DNA of 64,000 nucleotides from Cacajao melanocephalus (Eukaryota > Chordata > Mammalia > Primates > Pitheciidae), in contig CAUYLG010013698.1 in NCBI GenBank assembly GCA_963573385.1, positions 1-64,000 of the forward strand, written 5' to 3'. Below are positions 49,737 to 62,210 of the stretch, in pieces. Position numbers and translations under genes: made by a program. Below the pieces are notes generated by a model, which worked only from the letters and a program-made list of their open reading frames with translations, did not search any database and was not told the origin of the DNA. Numbering within the stretch: the stretch's first letter is position 1; each line of letters opens with the position of its first letter.

Positions 49737-50110
49737 TGTATGGTTTAGGTTTGTATCCCCACCCAAATCTCATCTTGAATTGTAATCCCCATAATCCCCA
49801 TGTATTGAGGGAGAGACCTGGTTGGAGGTGAATGTATCATGGGTATGGTTTCCCCCATGCTGTTCTTGTGATAGTGAGTGAGTTCTCATGAGATCTGATG
49901 GTTGTATAAGTGTTTTACAATTCCTCCTGCACACACAATGTCTCTCACATACTGCCATGTAAGATGTGCCTGCTTCCCCTTCTGACATGATTGCAAGTTT
50001 TCTGAGGCATCCTAGCCATATGGAACTGTGAATTAATTAAACCTCTTTCCTTTATAAATAACCCAGTCTCAGAGAAGTTCTTTATAGAAGTGTGAGAACA
50101 AACTAATACG
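49737..50110 (+). mobile_element. MST-type solo LTR (ERVL-MaLR)
   Basis: Begins 'tgtatggtttaggtttgtat' and ends 'aacaaactaatacg'. Landmarks are 'cccacccaaatctcatcttg', 'gtgagttctcatgagatctg' and 'gcctgcttccccttctgaca'. A short local duplication of 'ataatcccc' sits near 49790. No clean 5-bp target duplication is visible, so one edge may be eroded. The 72- and 66-codon minus frames derive from it. Confidence 0.9.
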
Positions 50111-50546
50111 TACAGCAAGCCAAACAAAAAAGGCATAAAACTCATCTCTGTAGGGAATACATGGTTATTTCAGGAGACAGACTTCTAGGTTAACTGAGGA
50201 GGTATGTGATTACATTTGCAGGGTTGATGAGGTCCATGATTTTGGAGATACCTTTGCTGTGTAAAATTGGAGACTGGGCTTATCGAGGTCCTGAAGAGAT
50301 TGATTTACATTCTATAATGTAAATTAGGACTTAGAACCATTATGTTTTCAAGGAAACCCTTGTAGTCACCAATATTATAGTTATTTAACCCTGAATCTGT
50401 TTCTATTAAAATAGTGATAGAGTGATAAAGTGGGAATATTTTCTACTTCTGCACTGCTTCTGGGAATTGGGAGTAGGAATAGAAGTCAGACTAACCCACA
50501 TCACAGATTATGTATAAGATTTTTCATCATTCCTAGTTTGTTGTTG
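50111..50546. other. Unique DNA
   Basis: Nothing recognised. Confidence 0.5.
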
Positions 50547-50556
50547 ATGAATTGTT

Positions 50557-50948
<392 letters not shown>

Positions 50949-50959
50949 AATGAATTGTT

Positions 50960-51289
50960 CATGATTAAAATTCTTTCTTCTTTATTACTTTTTGCTTTTG
51001 GCATTAAGAAAGAGTTTTGTGATCCATCTTCACTCTGCCAGTTTACCTAGAAATGAAACCTTCAATTTTTTTCTACTCTTAAATATTATATGCATATTCA
51101 ATATTTTTAATTATCTTTCATATTCAGACTTAGTATTTATAACCTCTTCTAAAATAAGAAAATATGTAACCCTTAGATTGATATTTAAAAGAGTTTTCAA
51201 TGGCCTGAAAAGTAAGTTCAAGAGAAATAAAATTAAAGAGATCTTAGTAAGCATATGCACTGACATTTATATGTAAACAATTGTTTTAA
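50960..51289. other. Unique AT-rich DNA
   Basis: A 94-codon frame at 50992-51276 has no domain. Nothing else is recognised. Confidence 0.5.
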
Positions 51290-51960
51290 AGGAAACTGCA
51301 ACTGAAAATTGTTGCTCTTGGCAGCATGTGGCCCTTCACTGCTTTCATGACTGCGTGTTGACAGCTAAGTGTTATTTAAAATGACCAGAGCTGGTGCCTT
51401 TCTGTTGAAGGCCACGAGCTGATCAGCTCATATTAACACAGAGGGCAATTGAGCGTCTAGTGTTCTGTATTCAGAACACTTCTTATGCCAACATATTTCT
51501 CACAGTGGTGCCATCTCTAATGAAATTTAGAAGGGATGAAAATCTCCAAATTAGCAATGCATCACTTAAAACTTCCTGCCTACTCTTTTTATAGCTTCCC
51601 TCTAGAAGCTCATCTTAACTTTCTGTAATCATCAACAGAACGAATCACTTGCTCCTTGTTAAGCTTTTATCTCCATGAAGTGAAGGTGACAATGAAACAC
51701 TTTTCTGTCAGACTTCCTTGGCAGCTGTCCCACAATGCCTGCTGGCCTGTTTTGATCCCATTCCATATGTCCACAATTTAAGTGGCAATACAACTCTCTG
51801 AATTGTATCATAAAGCACTGCAGGGCACAATCCTGTGTTTCCTGCTTTTGGAAATAATCTTTTCAGCCCGTTTCAATTTTCACATTAAAGAACTGGCTCC
51901 CTGAAACTTGATGATTACAGACTTGTAAGGACAGGATCAAACAGAAGAAGATACTAGCAG
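51290..51960. promoter_or_regulatory. Candidate conserved non-coding element
   Basis: About 670 bp with more balanced base composition than its surroundings, no recognised repeat, no microsatellite and no open frame of 60 codons on either strand. It contains several developmental-factor-like words: ACAATG (SOX-type) at 51689-51694 and 51732-51737, CATTCCA (TEAD-type) at 51759-51765, a CAATTG and an 'aattagcaatgcat' homeodomain-like run. These words are common by chance; the call rests on the overall look, and conservation was not measured. Confidence 0.4.
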
Positions 51961-53040
51961 GAAGTCAAATGTGACAGTATTATTTTGCATGCATAATAGA
52001 ATCTTTGTTCTCTTTTAATATATTTGAAACCATTCGTAGTATTATTGACTTAGCCATAGCATTGTAGTTGCTATTCTTACAAACTAATTCTAATGAAATG
52101 CTTAAATGTAATACCTTGCAGAGAGGTAATTTCAAAGGAGTATTAACAAATATTTATTAATTGCTGAAGAGTTTAAAGATTAATATATAAATGGATTCCT
52201 ATCTAGAAAATTTCCTATTGAATGAATCAAAGGGAAAAAAAATAAAGTAGTCAATTATTTGTCTCTTGATTAAAGACTCTGAGTAATGGTTTTCTTTGAG
52301 GAAGAATTTCATTTTCTTTAAATGAAACTAATGTTAGTGAACAGACATTGTTTTCTTTTTGCTTAATCTGTTGTGTGTTTATTTTGTGTTTACCTGAAAT
52401 TTTCCAGAATTACTGTTTGTTAATTTAGTTATTAATCAGTGATGAAACAACTTTTCCTGTCAGTATATTTATAAAGAAGATTCGTTATTATTGTTAAGGA
52501 TTATTTTTCTGTTCAGTGAAAAACAATTTACTTGAAAGCAAGTTTATTCTTAGTCACCACAAGGTTAATAAACATACATTTTGACACTCAAAGCTGGTAA
52601 ATTAAAAGATTTGTTAGTATAATATTTAAGCCAACCATTTCACAGTATTTTTCCCTGTAAATATTTTGAATATATTTTAGCGTGCTGGTGATTGAAGAAG
52701 AAAATTAATCATTTAATGATCATACAGGTTTTCATGACCACAGCAGCAATTCATTTTAAATTTTGTCATTACAATATTTTAGTTCTTTTTTATTGTTAAT
52801 TCTTTTTCCTGGTTGCTATCAAACTCCTTTTGAAAAATTACCTTAACTTCAGAGTTAATCAAAATCATATTAGCATACAGCTGAATACCTCTTTACAAAC
52901 AATATTAATACCTTCTTTGGGGCCATGCGCATATACACGTATGCTAAAACTGCGCATCCATAGATATTAATTTAAACATAGGATGCCCATCTTCTTTATC
53001 GTCACAACTTGTGTCAAGTTGAATTTCCTTAGTAGAGACC
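51961..53040. other. Unique AT-rich DNA
   Basis: No gene or repeat recognised. It contains TAAT-rich homeodomain-like words and may extend the candidate conserved block on the left. Confidence 0.45.
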
Positions 53041-53355
53041 TGTCTTAGTCTGTTTATGCTGTTATAACAAATTGCCACAGACTGAGTAATTTATAAGTAA
53101 CAGAAATTTATTTCTCACAGTTCTGGAGCATAGGAAGTACAAGACTTACCATGTTTGCTCTGTCCTTACATGGTAGAAGAGCAGAAGAGAGCAAACCCAT
53201 TCCTGCAAGCCCTTTTTATAATGGCATTACTCCGTTTTTGAGGATAGAACCTTCATCACCAAAGCACTTCCTAAAGGCCCCACCTCCCAACGCTATGGAG
53301 TTGGAGATACATTTTCTAATACATGAATTTTGGGTGACACTTTCAGTCCACAGCA
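53041..53355 (-). mobile_element. MLT1-type solo LTR (ERVL-MaLR), antisense
   Basis: Reversed LTR from 'tgtcttagtctgtttatgct' through 'ctcacagttctggagcatag' and 'aaggccccacctcccaacgc' to 'cagtccacagca'. Flanking 5-mers AGACC (53036-53040) and AAACC (53356-53360) match at 4 of 5 positions. The 71-codon frame inside is LTR-derived. Confidence 0.88.
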
Positions 53356-54354
53356 AAACCATTTAATTCAGGTTTTTTTTTTTTTTTCTGGTAAACAAGT
53401 GATAGGCATTCAATAAATTCTGGTTAAGTTATTGACTTGAACATGTATGATAACATTGCCAAAGAGGCACTGAGCATCAATTCATTTAAAGGCTTTTCCA
53501 AAAATCATACCTAAGTCAGGTATGCTATTTTAATATAAACTCAGTGTTTGCCTGTCACTTTCTTACACTCAATTATTGTATCTCTAAGAATTTTTCATTG
53601 CATACTTATCATCATACCCAACAAATGGTAATTTAAAGGCCTTCCCTGAAAACATTTGCTTTGTCTGTTCTAAATTTCATCAGTATACCATCTTCTTTTA
53701 TGGTATATTGGAGCATTCAGGTGAAAGACTTACATCTTAATTTTACTTGCATATTTTCACAGAGCTTTTCATTACTTTTTAAATAATTTACCTGAAATCT
53801 ATTTTTTCTCTGCTATACAGTGGGTCGTGAAGAAAGCAACCTCCCTGAGCTCATAAAACTTTTTATCCCTATGTTTAAACACAAAAAAAATAGTAAGTCG
53901 TCAAATATAAAACATATGAATGAAATAAAGAATGGAAGACAACTAAAACTTACCCTTTTATTAAACATTAAACATTAACATGTAACATTAAAATATTATG
54001 GAAACCATAAAATAGTAACAATAATTATAATGACTGACATTTATTAGAAACTTATATGCAGATTTACTATATACACAATAAACTGTACCTGGATATTGCT
54101 ATTGTCACTTAAGAGATACAAAAATCTGGGACCCAGAGAAAAGTGTATTTGAGACTCTTGAATATTAAAAACTATGATTATAAAAATGAATTATTACATA
54201 AGTAAAATTACACAAAGTTCTAAGCCTGATATTCAAATCTTTTTATAATCTAATTTCTTAGTTATTATAAATTTTCTACTTGATCTCTCACACGATGATC
54301 ATTTTCTTTGCCGCACTGAACTAGTGTGGAATAGGCAGCGGGAAACTAATTTAG
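53356..54354. other. Unique AT-rich DNA
   Basis: No gene. A short run of 'aaacatta'-type repeats lies near 53963-53990; a very weak MIR-like segment near 54030-54140 was not called. Confidence 0.5.
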
Positions 54355-54465
54355 ATGTGAAAAGACTTGGGATCTAGTTTCTATGTGACCTTGTGAAAGT
54401 TTCTAGGTTTCTAAATACTCCTTTGTGAAATGAGAAGATTGTACCATTCTCTGATGCTATTACCA
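54355..54465 (+). mobile_element. MIR SINE core
   Basis: 'tgtgaaaagacttgggatct', then 'ctatgtgaccttgtgaaagt' and 'tgtgaaatgagaagattgta' follow the MIR core. Confidence 0.7.
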
Positions 54466-55159
54466 AATCTTATTATTTGTACTTTTTCTTTCTTCTTTTT
54501 TCTGTTGTTTTTATATTTTGTTCTTCTTTTAGCCTAAAGTTTCACCTCAAAGTTTATCTCAATTTCTCAAATTTCTTGATTGCCATACCATAAGGTAACT
54601 GCTTTGATTTTTAGTGATATGAGCTTATATACTTTATTGTCATTTCAAGTTTCCCATACTGTATGAACCTGTGGCAGAGGAAAAGTAGTGGAGTGAGAAG
54701 TCAAATTGAAGCCAGTGCTTATATGTTTGGAATGGGAAGTGAAGCATAAACTGTGAGATGAAAAACATAGTGTGTATAAAGTAGCAATAAAAGCAAGTAA
54801 AAATCATAGACTAGCAAGCAGGAAATAATGAGATATGACTCTGGAGATTTAGAAGGACAGGATGGTGATTATGAAGGAGATTATGTTGTGGCAGGCCAGG
54901 TTCATGCTTATTGTGGGATTCCAGTAGTTCTTAGACTGATTCTGTGTGTTCTTAAATAGAAATTGAAGGTAAATGTTGGTGACAAGTCTTGTGTTACAGA
55001 TAGTTAACTTATTAACTCTCAGTTGCCTGTAGGTCAGAATCTCTAAAAAGCTTCTTAAAATACTCAATTTAAATTATTTTGTTAAATGCTATTTTTTTAT
55101 ACTTTTCAGTCTAATGAAATTTTTACTGCTTTTTTTAAGGGGTTTCTTTAAACTTTTAA
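54466..55159. other. Unique DNA
   Basis: A 72-codon minus frame at 54849-55067 shows no domain. Nothing recognised. Confidence 0.5.
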
Positions 55160-55839
55160 TATTGAAATAATTTCAGACTTAACAGAAAAATATCAAAGGT
55201 TTTGCAGAGAGCTGCCTTACAGCCTTCACACAGCTTCCCCCAAAGTTAACATTACGTATAAATGTGGTAATATTAATAGAAAAGTTAACATTGGTATGAA
55301 CATACTAAAGAAACTACAGATCTTTTACAGGTTTTGCCCATCTTTTCTATCAATATTATTTTCTTTTTGAGAGTCTGATACAGTGTCCACATTTGCCTTT
55401 AGCTGTCAAGTCTCTTTAGTATCCTTTAATCTTTGTCAGTTCCTCAGCTTTGCTTTTCATGCTTTTAAAGAGAACTGGTCAGTTATTTCATAGCTGCCCC
55501 TCAGTTTGGGTTTGTCTGATACGTTTTCACGATTAGGTTGAGATTGTGAAGTTTTGACATGTATACCACAGAAGAGTTAGGCTATTCTCACACTGTTATA
55601 CCAAGAGTATATGAAGTTAATATATCTTGACACTGGTGATGTTAATTTTGATCAGTTGGTTAAGATAATGTCAACTAAGTTTCTCTACTGTACAGTTACT
55701 AGTTTTCTCTGTAATTAATAACTTTGTCCAGGGAGATACTTTGAGACTGTGCAAACATCCTGTTTCTCTTCAAATTTTTACCCACAAATATTAATATTCA
55801 TAGGTGGACCTTGCCTACAACAATTAATATAGTAGTTTC
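55160..55839. mobile_element. Ancient interspersed repeat, left part (probably an old L1 3' region)
   Basis: Order and wording match a widespread mammalian repeat: 'aatttcagacttaacagaaa', 'gctgtcaagtctctttagta', 'tcagtttgggtttgtctgat', 'actggtgatgttaattttga' and 'gagatactttgagactgtgc'. It continues at 57779 after the L1 insertion. I believe it belongs to an L1M-type 3' region, but the family name is unverified. Confidence 0.55.
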
Positions 55840-55850
55840 CTAATGATGGT

Positions 55851-57767
55851 ATTATTTTATTATTTTTTTATTGTACTTTAGGTTCTGGGGTACACGTGCA
55901 GATCATCAGGATTGTTGCAGAGGTACATATGTGGCAAGGTAAGGTTTGCTACCTCCATCCCCCTGTCACCTATATCTGGCATTTCTCCCCATGTTATCCC
56001 TCCCCAACCTCCCCACCCACCCTATCCCTCCCTTAGCCATCCCCAACAGAGCCCAATATGTGATGCTCCCCTTCCTGTGTCCATGTGTTCTCCTTGTTCA
56101 ATACCCGCCTATTAGTGAGAACATGCAGTGTTTGATTTTCTGTTCTTGTGTCAGTTTGCTGAGAATGATGGTTTCCAGATTCATCCATGTCCCTACAAAG
56201 AATATGAATACATCATTTTTTATGGCTGCATAGTATTCCATGGTGTGTATGTGCCACATTTTCCTCATCCAGTCTATCATGGATCAGCATTTGGGTTGGT
56301 TCCATTTCTTTTCTATTGTAAACAGTGCCACAATGAACATACCTATGCATGTGTCTTTATAATAGAATGATTTCTAATCCTTTGGGTATATACCCAGTAA
56401 TGGGATTGCTGGATCAAATGGAATTTCTACTTCTAGGTCTGTAAGGAATCGCCACACTGTCTTCCACAATGGTTGAACTAATTTACATTCTCACCAACAG
56501 TGTAAAAGTGTTCCTATTTCTCCACATCCTCTCCAGCATCTGTTGTCTCCATATTTTTTAATGACCACCATTTTAACTGGGATCAGATTGTATCTCAATG
56601 TGGTATTGATTTGCATTTCTCTGATGACCAGTGATGATGAATATTTTTTCATATGTTTGGTGGCCTCATAGATGTCTTCTTTTGAAAAGTGTCTGTTCAT
56701 GTCCATCACCCACTTTTGAATGGGTTTGTTTGTTTGTTTTTCTTGTAAATATGTTTGAGTTCTTTGTAGATTCTGGATATTAGGCCTTTGTCAGATGGGT
56801 AGATTGCAGAAATTTTTTCCCCTTCTGTTGTTTGCTGGTTCACTCTAATGATTGTTTCTTTTGCTGTGCAGAAGCTCTTAAGTTTAATTGGATCCCGTTT
56901 GTCTATTTAGGCTTTTGTTGCCAATGCTTTTGGTGTTTTAGTCATTTCCTTGCCTATGCCTATGTCCTGAATGGTTTTGCCTAGGTTTTCTTATAGGATT
57001 TTTATGGTGTTAGGTTGTATGTTTAAATCTTTAATCCATCTGGAGTTAGTTTTAGTGTAAGGTGCAAGGAAAGGGTCCAGTTTCAGCTTTCTGCAGATGG
57101 CTAGCCAGTTTTCCCAACATCATTTATTAACAGGAAATCTTTTCTCCATTGCTTGTTTTTTTCAGGTTTGTTGAAGATCAGATGGTTGTAGATGTGTAAC
57201 GTTTCTTCTGAGGCCTCTGTTCTGTTCCATTGGTCTATATCTCTGTTTTGGTACCAGTACCATGCTGTTTTGATTACAGTAGCCTTGTAGGATAGTTTGC
57301 AGTAGGGTAGCATGATGCCTCCAGGTTTGATTTTTTTGCTTAGGATTGCCTTGACTATGCAGGCTCTCTTTTGGATCCATATGAAGTTTAAAATGTTTTT
57401 TTTTTCCTATTTCTGTGATTAAGCTCAGTGGTAGCCTGATGGAGATAGCATTGAGTCTATAAATTACTTTGGGCAGTATGGCCATTTTCATGATCTTGAT
57501 TCTTCCTAACCATAAACATGGAATGTTTTTCCATCTGCTTGTGTCCTCTCTTATTTCCTTGAGCAGTGGTTTGTAGATCTCCTTGAAGAGGTCCTTCACA
57601 TCCTTTGTTAGTTGTATTCCTAGGTACTTTATTCTCTTTGTAGCAATTGTGAATGAGAGTTCGCTCATGATTTGCCTCTTGGTTTGTCTGTAATTGGTGT
57701 ATCGAAATGGTTTTGATATCTGCACACTGATTTTTTATCCAGAGACTTTACTGAAGTTGCTTATCAT
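55851..57767 (-). mobile_element. 5'-truncated L1 (primate grade), antisense
   Basis: A 1.9-kb L1 3' end in reverse: 3' UTR (55860-56097), then ORF2 from its stop back into the reverse transcriptase. The target-site duplication ctaatgatggt is perfect at 55840-55850 and 57768-57778. The C-rich run at 55998-56035 is the complement of the 3' UTR G-quadruplex tract. It splits the ancient repeat on either side. Confidence 0.95.
56098..57767 (-). pseudogene. L1 ORF2 C-terminal half, disrupted
   Basis: Minus-strand open pieces translate to ORF2. A 187-codon piece (57162-57725) covers the thumb region with [21 protein letters not shown] 60-codon piece (56098-56280) ends in MFSLIGGY at the native stop. 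Frameshifts separate them, and the catalytic part of the reverse transcriptase and the endonuclease were lost by truncation. No enzyme is encoded. Confidence 0.92.
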
Positions 57768-57778
57768 CTAATGATGGT

Positions 57779-58150
57779 TTTATAGTTCCTTTTTTCATTC
57801 TAGATTTAACCACTGAAATTTTTCTGTAAGGAATTACTATCCCATATCCCCAATTTATTTATTTATTTAAAAATTTATTGATATGACTATGGTTTCAGGA
57901 ACATTTATTTTATGGATTATCATCCAATACTTTGATGATTTATTTTGTTGTTCAAATTATTCTACCTTTAGCTAATAGGTGCTCTTTTAGAATAGCTTCT
58001 GGGTCACTCTCACATGCTCTTATTCTTTACTGTGCATATACGTATGTTCTGATGCCACATGATATTCCAGGTTTCATCTTGCATGTTCCTTGCCCATGGC
58101 CTAGTATCAAACACTTCACAAAGCAGATTTGATTCCTTATATTAGAGAAT
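57779..58150. mobile_element. Ancient interspersed repeat, right part
   Basis: Resumes the repeat interrupted at 55840: 'ttttctgtaaggaattacta', 'gaacatttattttatggatt', 'tcatccaatactttgatgat', 'gatattccaggtttcatctt' and 'gcatgttccttgcccatggc' are in the expected order. Confidence 0.55.
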
Positions 58151-58393
58151 AATATTTAGAAGCTAAGATGCAGGTGTAAGTATGCTTGTGGCAACTGTGT
58201 CATTACTTTTAGGCCCTCTCGGGGAAGAGAGATTAACAAATATCTGTATATATACTAATCCATGTATACACACACCACACATAAATATGGATCTATGTAA
58301 GTGTATGTATGTATCTATCTTTTGAAGCATGGATTTGCTCTGATTACAATCCAATGCAGCAAGATTAAGATTTTATATTTAAAGTATACTTCT
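58151..58393. other. Unique DNA with TA/TG-rich run
   Basis: A short (GTAT)-like run lies at 58296-58318. Nothing else is recognised. Confidence 0.5.
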
Positions 58394-60119
58394 TGGAGGG
58401 GAAAAATGGTGGTAAGGAGGCAGGACTAACTTGCAGCTCCCACTCAGAACAGCACATGAAGACTCATATCATGAACTTTTGCTGCAAGAACTACCACAAG
58501 AACATACTAGAAAATCCAAAGTAATTCATAGATCCTTTGAAAGGAGCCACTTGCCACTGTAAACTCTGTGTGACAGCTGAAAAACTATGAGTGCTCAAAG
58601 TGTGAAAAAGGGGGAAATTTCACTTCTAAACACATATCCTTACTGAGGAACCTGAAAATTCAGGTAATGGAAGAAGGATTTAACCATACATAAAGGTGAA
58701 ACAAATTTAGAGAGCTGAGCAAAATATAAAAGTAGAAGCAGCAGAAAAGCCCTGTAGGTACTCCTAGTCCCCAGGGATGCCCAGCGAAGCCATTTCTGAC
58801 TTTATCTCACAGGGATCCTCGGGGAGGACTGATAGTGGAGTTGTCAGTGGCAGGGCCACACGTAAAAGAAAGCTTCTATCTGAGGTTTGTAATAGTTTTC
58901 ACCCAGCACAAATTTTCCAGGGTGGACTTTGCATGAGTGGGTGGGCACAAGGGAGTGGGGGCATGCAAATTGGAAGTGCAGGCAGGGAGGAAAGGGCAAG
59001 GCCTAAGAGCTCTGCTTGCTTTCTTAACAGGGAGGCTTGTAGCCTGGGGCAACATCTCAGCCTTGCTCACAGGCCATCTGGATGTAAACTTGGTGCCCTT
59101 GAGGGGGATGGTGGGAGTGAGACAGGCCTTGGTGGTTGTATCGGAACAGGGTGAGGCCCATCACTGCCAGCTTTCCCACACTTTTCTAGCAACCAGTATG
59201 ATGCAGCAGAGGCAGCCATAATCCTGCTGGGAACACAACTTCATTGGCCTGATAACCTACCCCAATCCCCACAGCAGCTGCAGCAAGCCCTGCCCAAAGG
59301 GAGTCTGAGCTCAGACACACCTAACACTGCCCCCACCTGATCATGGTCTTTCTTTACCTGCCCAGCTAGCTAAAGAAAAAATACATAATCTCTTGAGAGC
59401 TCTGTAACCCTGCCCATTAAGTGAGAAACCCGAGTACTTATCCAGGTGACCTTAGGGCAAGCTTGTATACCCTCTGTATTACCACAGCTCTTGCTTTCTT
59501 GAAAGTGCCACCTCCTGGCTGGAGGCCAGTCAACTCAAGCCATTACAGAAACTTATAGAAGAACAAACCTGACTCCAATAAAAGAGAAATCTAATTTCAT
59601 CACCTGTAACATCCTGGCTAATCACTGGTCCTGAGTCTGTTCATATGACAGCCTCACTGCTAGCACAACCACCATTCCAGAGAGGCAGTGCACTAAACAA
59701 AATTACAACCAAGGAATCACACTGAGTCCAGTTTACTCCACGGCTGCCTCCACCAGAGCAGGTGTTGGTATTCATGGCTGAGAGACCTGAAGATGTATCA
59801 TATCACAGGACTCTTTGTAGACACTCCACAGTACCAGCAAAGAGTCTGGTAGCTCTGCTGGGTGGCTAAACCCAGAACACCAATAACAATCACTGCAGTC
59901 CAGCTCTAAGGAAGCCACATCCCTAGGAAAAGGCAAGAGCATCACATGAAGGGATCACCCATGGGATAAAATTAGCTGAATAGCAGCCGCTGAGTCACAG
60001 ACCTTTCCTCTGACATAGTCTACCCAAATGAGAAGGAACTAGTTAAACAATTCTGGTAATATGACAAAGCAATATTCTTTAACACCTCCAAAAGCTTCCA
60101 GTAGCTCACCAGTGATTGA

Positions 60120-60985
60120 TCCAAACCAAGAATAAATCTCTGAATTGCCAGAAAAAGAATTCAGAAGGTTGATTTTTAAGCTACTCAAGGAGACACCAGA
60201 GAAAGGTGAAAACCAACTTAAAGAAATTAAAAATCAAAACAAAAAAAGAATATAGATGAAAAAATCCCAGAGAAATATGTAGCATAAATTTAAAAAAAAA
60301 TTACATCTTCTGGAAATGAAAGACAAAATTAGAGAAATGCAAAATATTCTGGAAAGTTTCAACAATAGAATTGAATAGGTAGAAAAGAAAACCCTCAGAA
60401 GTCTAATACAAGACCTTTGAATTAACTCATCAGACAAAGATAAACAAAAAAGAATTAGAAAAAATGGACAAAGCCTCCATGATGTTTGCGATTCTATTAA
60501 ACACCAAACCTAAGAATAATTGGTATTCCCAAGGAAGAAGAGAAATCTAAAAGTTTGGAAAACTTACCTGAGGAAATAATAATGAAAAACTTCCCTAGCC
60601 TTGCTCGAGATCTGCACATCCAGATACAAGAGGTTCAAAGAACAACTGGAAAATTCATCGCAAAGAGATACTCACCTAGGCACATAATCATCAGGTTATC
60701 TAATCTCCAGGTGAAGGAAAGAATCTTAACAGCTGTGAGGTGAAAGCATCAGGTACTTCTGAAGAAAATCCCACCAGATTAACAGCAGATTTGTCAGCAG
60801 AAATCCCACGAGCTATAAGGGATTGGGGTGTTATATGTAGCCTCCTTAAACAAAACAGTTAACAACCAAGAATTTTGTATCCAGCAAGACTAAGCTTTAT
60901 AAATGAAGGAGAGATGAAGTCTTTTCAGATAAACAAATGCTGAGAGAATCCACCACTACCAAGCCAGCACTATAAGAACTGCTAA
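60120..60985 (+). pseudogene. L1 ORF1, disrupted (older subfamily)
   Basis: Degraded ORF1 of the interrupted L1. The N-terminal coiled-coil region (60120-60480) is A-rich and out of frame. The RRM start survives as a 62-codon piece at 60555-60743 with NFPSLARDLHIQIQEVQRTT and IIIRLSNLQVKERI. The C-terminal region (60770-60985) keeps 'agcagaaatcccacgagcta' and 'aaccaagaattttgtatcca'. Start and end are approximate. Its wording differs from ORF1 at 20491, in line with an older lineage. Confidence 0.8.
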
Positions 60986-61904
60986 AAGAAGTTATAAATC
61001 TTAAAAAAAAAACAACTTTGAAACTCATCAAAATTAAACTTTCTTAAAACGTAAATCTCACAGGGCCTATAAAACAATGAGACAATGAAAATAAGACAAG
61101 GTGTTCAGGCAGCAACTAACACAATGCATCTCAATACTAATGCTTAATGTAAATGGCCTAAATACTTCACTTAAAAGATACAGAATGACAGAATGGATAA
61201 GAAGCCACCAGCCAAGTATCCACTGTCTTCAAGAGACAAGCGTGACACATAAGGACTCACATAAACTTAAGGTAAAGGGGTGAGAAAAGATATTCCATGC
61301 AAATCAACACCAAAAGTGAGCTAGAGTAGCTATTCTTAAGTCAAATAAAACAGACTTTAAAGCAACAATTATAAGAAAAAGAAACAGAAGGACATTGCAT
61401 ATTGATAAAAGGCCTAGTTCAATAGGAAAATATCACAATCCTAAATATATATGCATCTAACACTGGAGCTTCCAAATCATAAAACAATTACTACTATACC
61501 TAAGAAATGAGATAGACAGCAACACAATAATAGTGGGGGACTTCTGTACTCCACTGACAGCACTAGATAGGTCATCAAGACAGATAGTCAACAAAGAAAC
61601 AATGGACTTAAACTACGCTTTTGAAGAAATGGACTAACAGACACTTACAAAACATTCCACCCAACAACTGTAGAATATACATTCTGTTTCTCAGCACATG
61701 AAACATTCTCCAAGATAGACTGTATGATAGGCCACAGACAAGTCTCAATAAATTTAAGAATATCAAAATTATATCAAGTACTCTCTGACACCACAGTGGA
61801 ATAAAATTGGAAATCAACTCCAAGGGGAACCCTCAAAACCGTGCAAATACATGAAAATTAAATAACCTGCTCCTAAGTGACAGTTGAGTCAAAAGTGAAA
61901 TCAA

Positions 61905-62210
61905 GGCCAGCGCTTGGTGGCTTGTGCCTGTAATCTCAGCACTTTGGGAGGCTGAGGCAGGTGGATCACTTGAGGTCAGGAGTTCAAACCAGCCTGGCTA
62001 ACATGGTGAAACCTCATCTCTATTAAAAAAAAAAAATAGTGGGGTATGGTGGCGGCACATGCCTGTAATTCTAGCTCTCAAGAGATTGAGACAGAAGCAT
62101 CACTTGAATACAGGAGCCAGAGGTTGCAGTGAGTGAAGGTCTTACCATTGCACTGTAGTCTGGGAGATAGAGTCAGACTTCATCTCAAAAAAAAAAAAAA
62201 AAGAAAGAAA
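61905..62210 (+). mobile_element. Alu (AluS-like) inside the older L1
   Basis: A full dimeric Alu: 'ggccagcgcttggtggcttg' start, 'cagcactttgggaggctgag', a middle A-rich linker near 62024-62036, a right arm and a poly(A) tail with GAAA units. The duplication gaaatcaag flanks it (61897-61905 and 62211-62219). The shared G at 61905 may belong to either the Alu or the duplication. Confidence 0.95.

Noticed and set aside
54030..54140. Possible antisense MIR
   Set aside because: The core motif is not readable.
58777..59221. 125- and 94-codon frames
   Set aside because: They lie within the GC-rich 5' UTR of the older L1; overlapping frames on both strands reflect composition.
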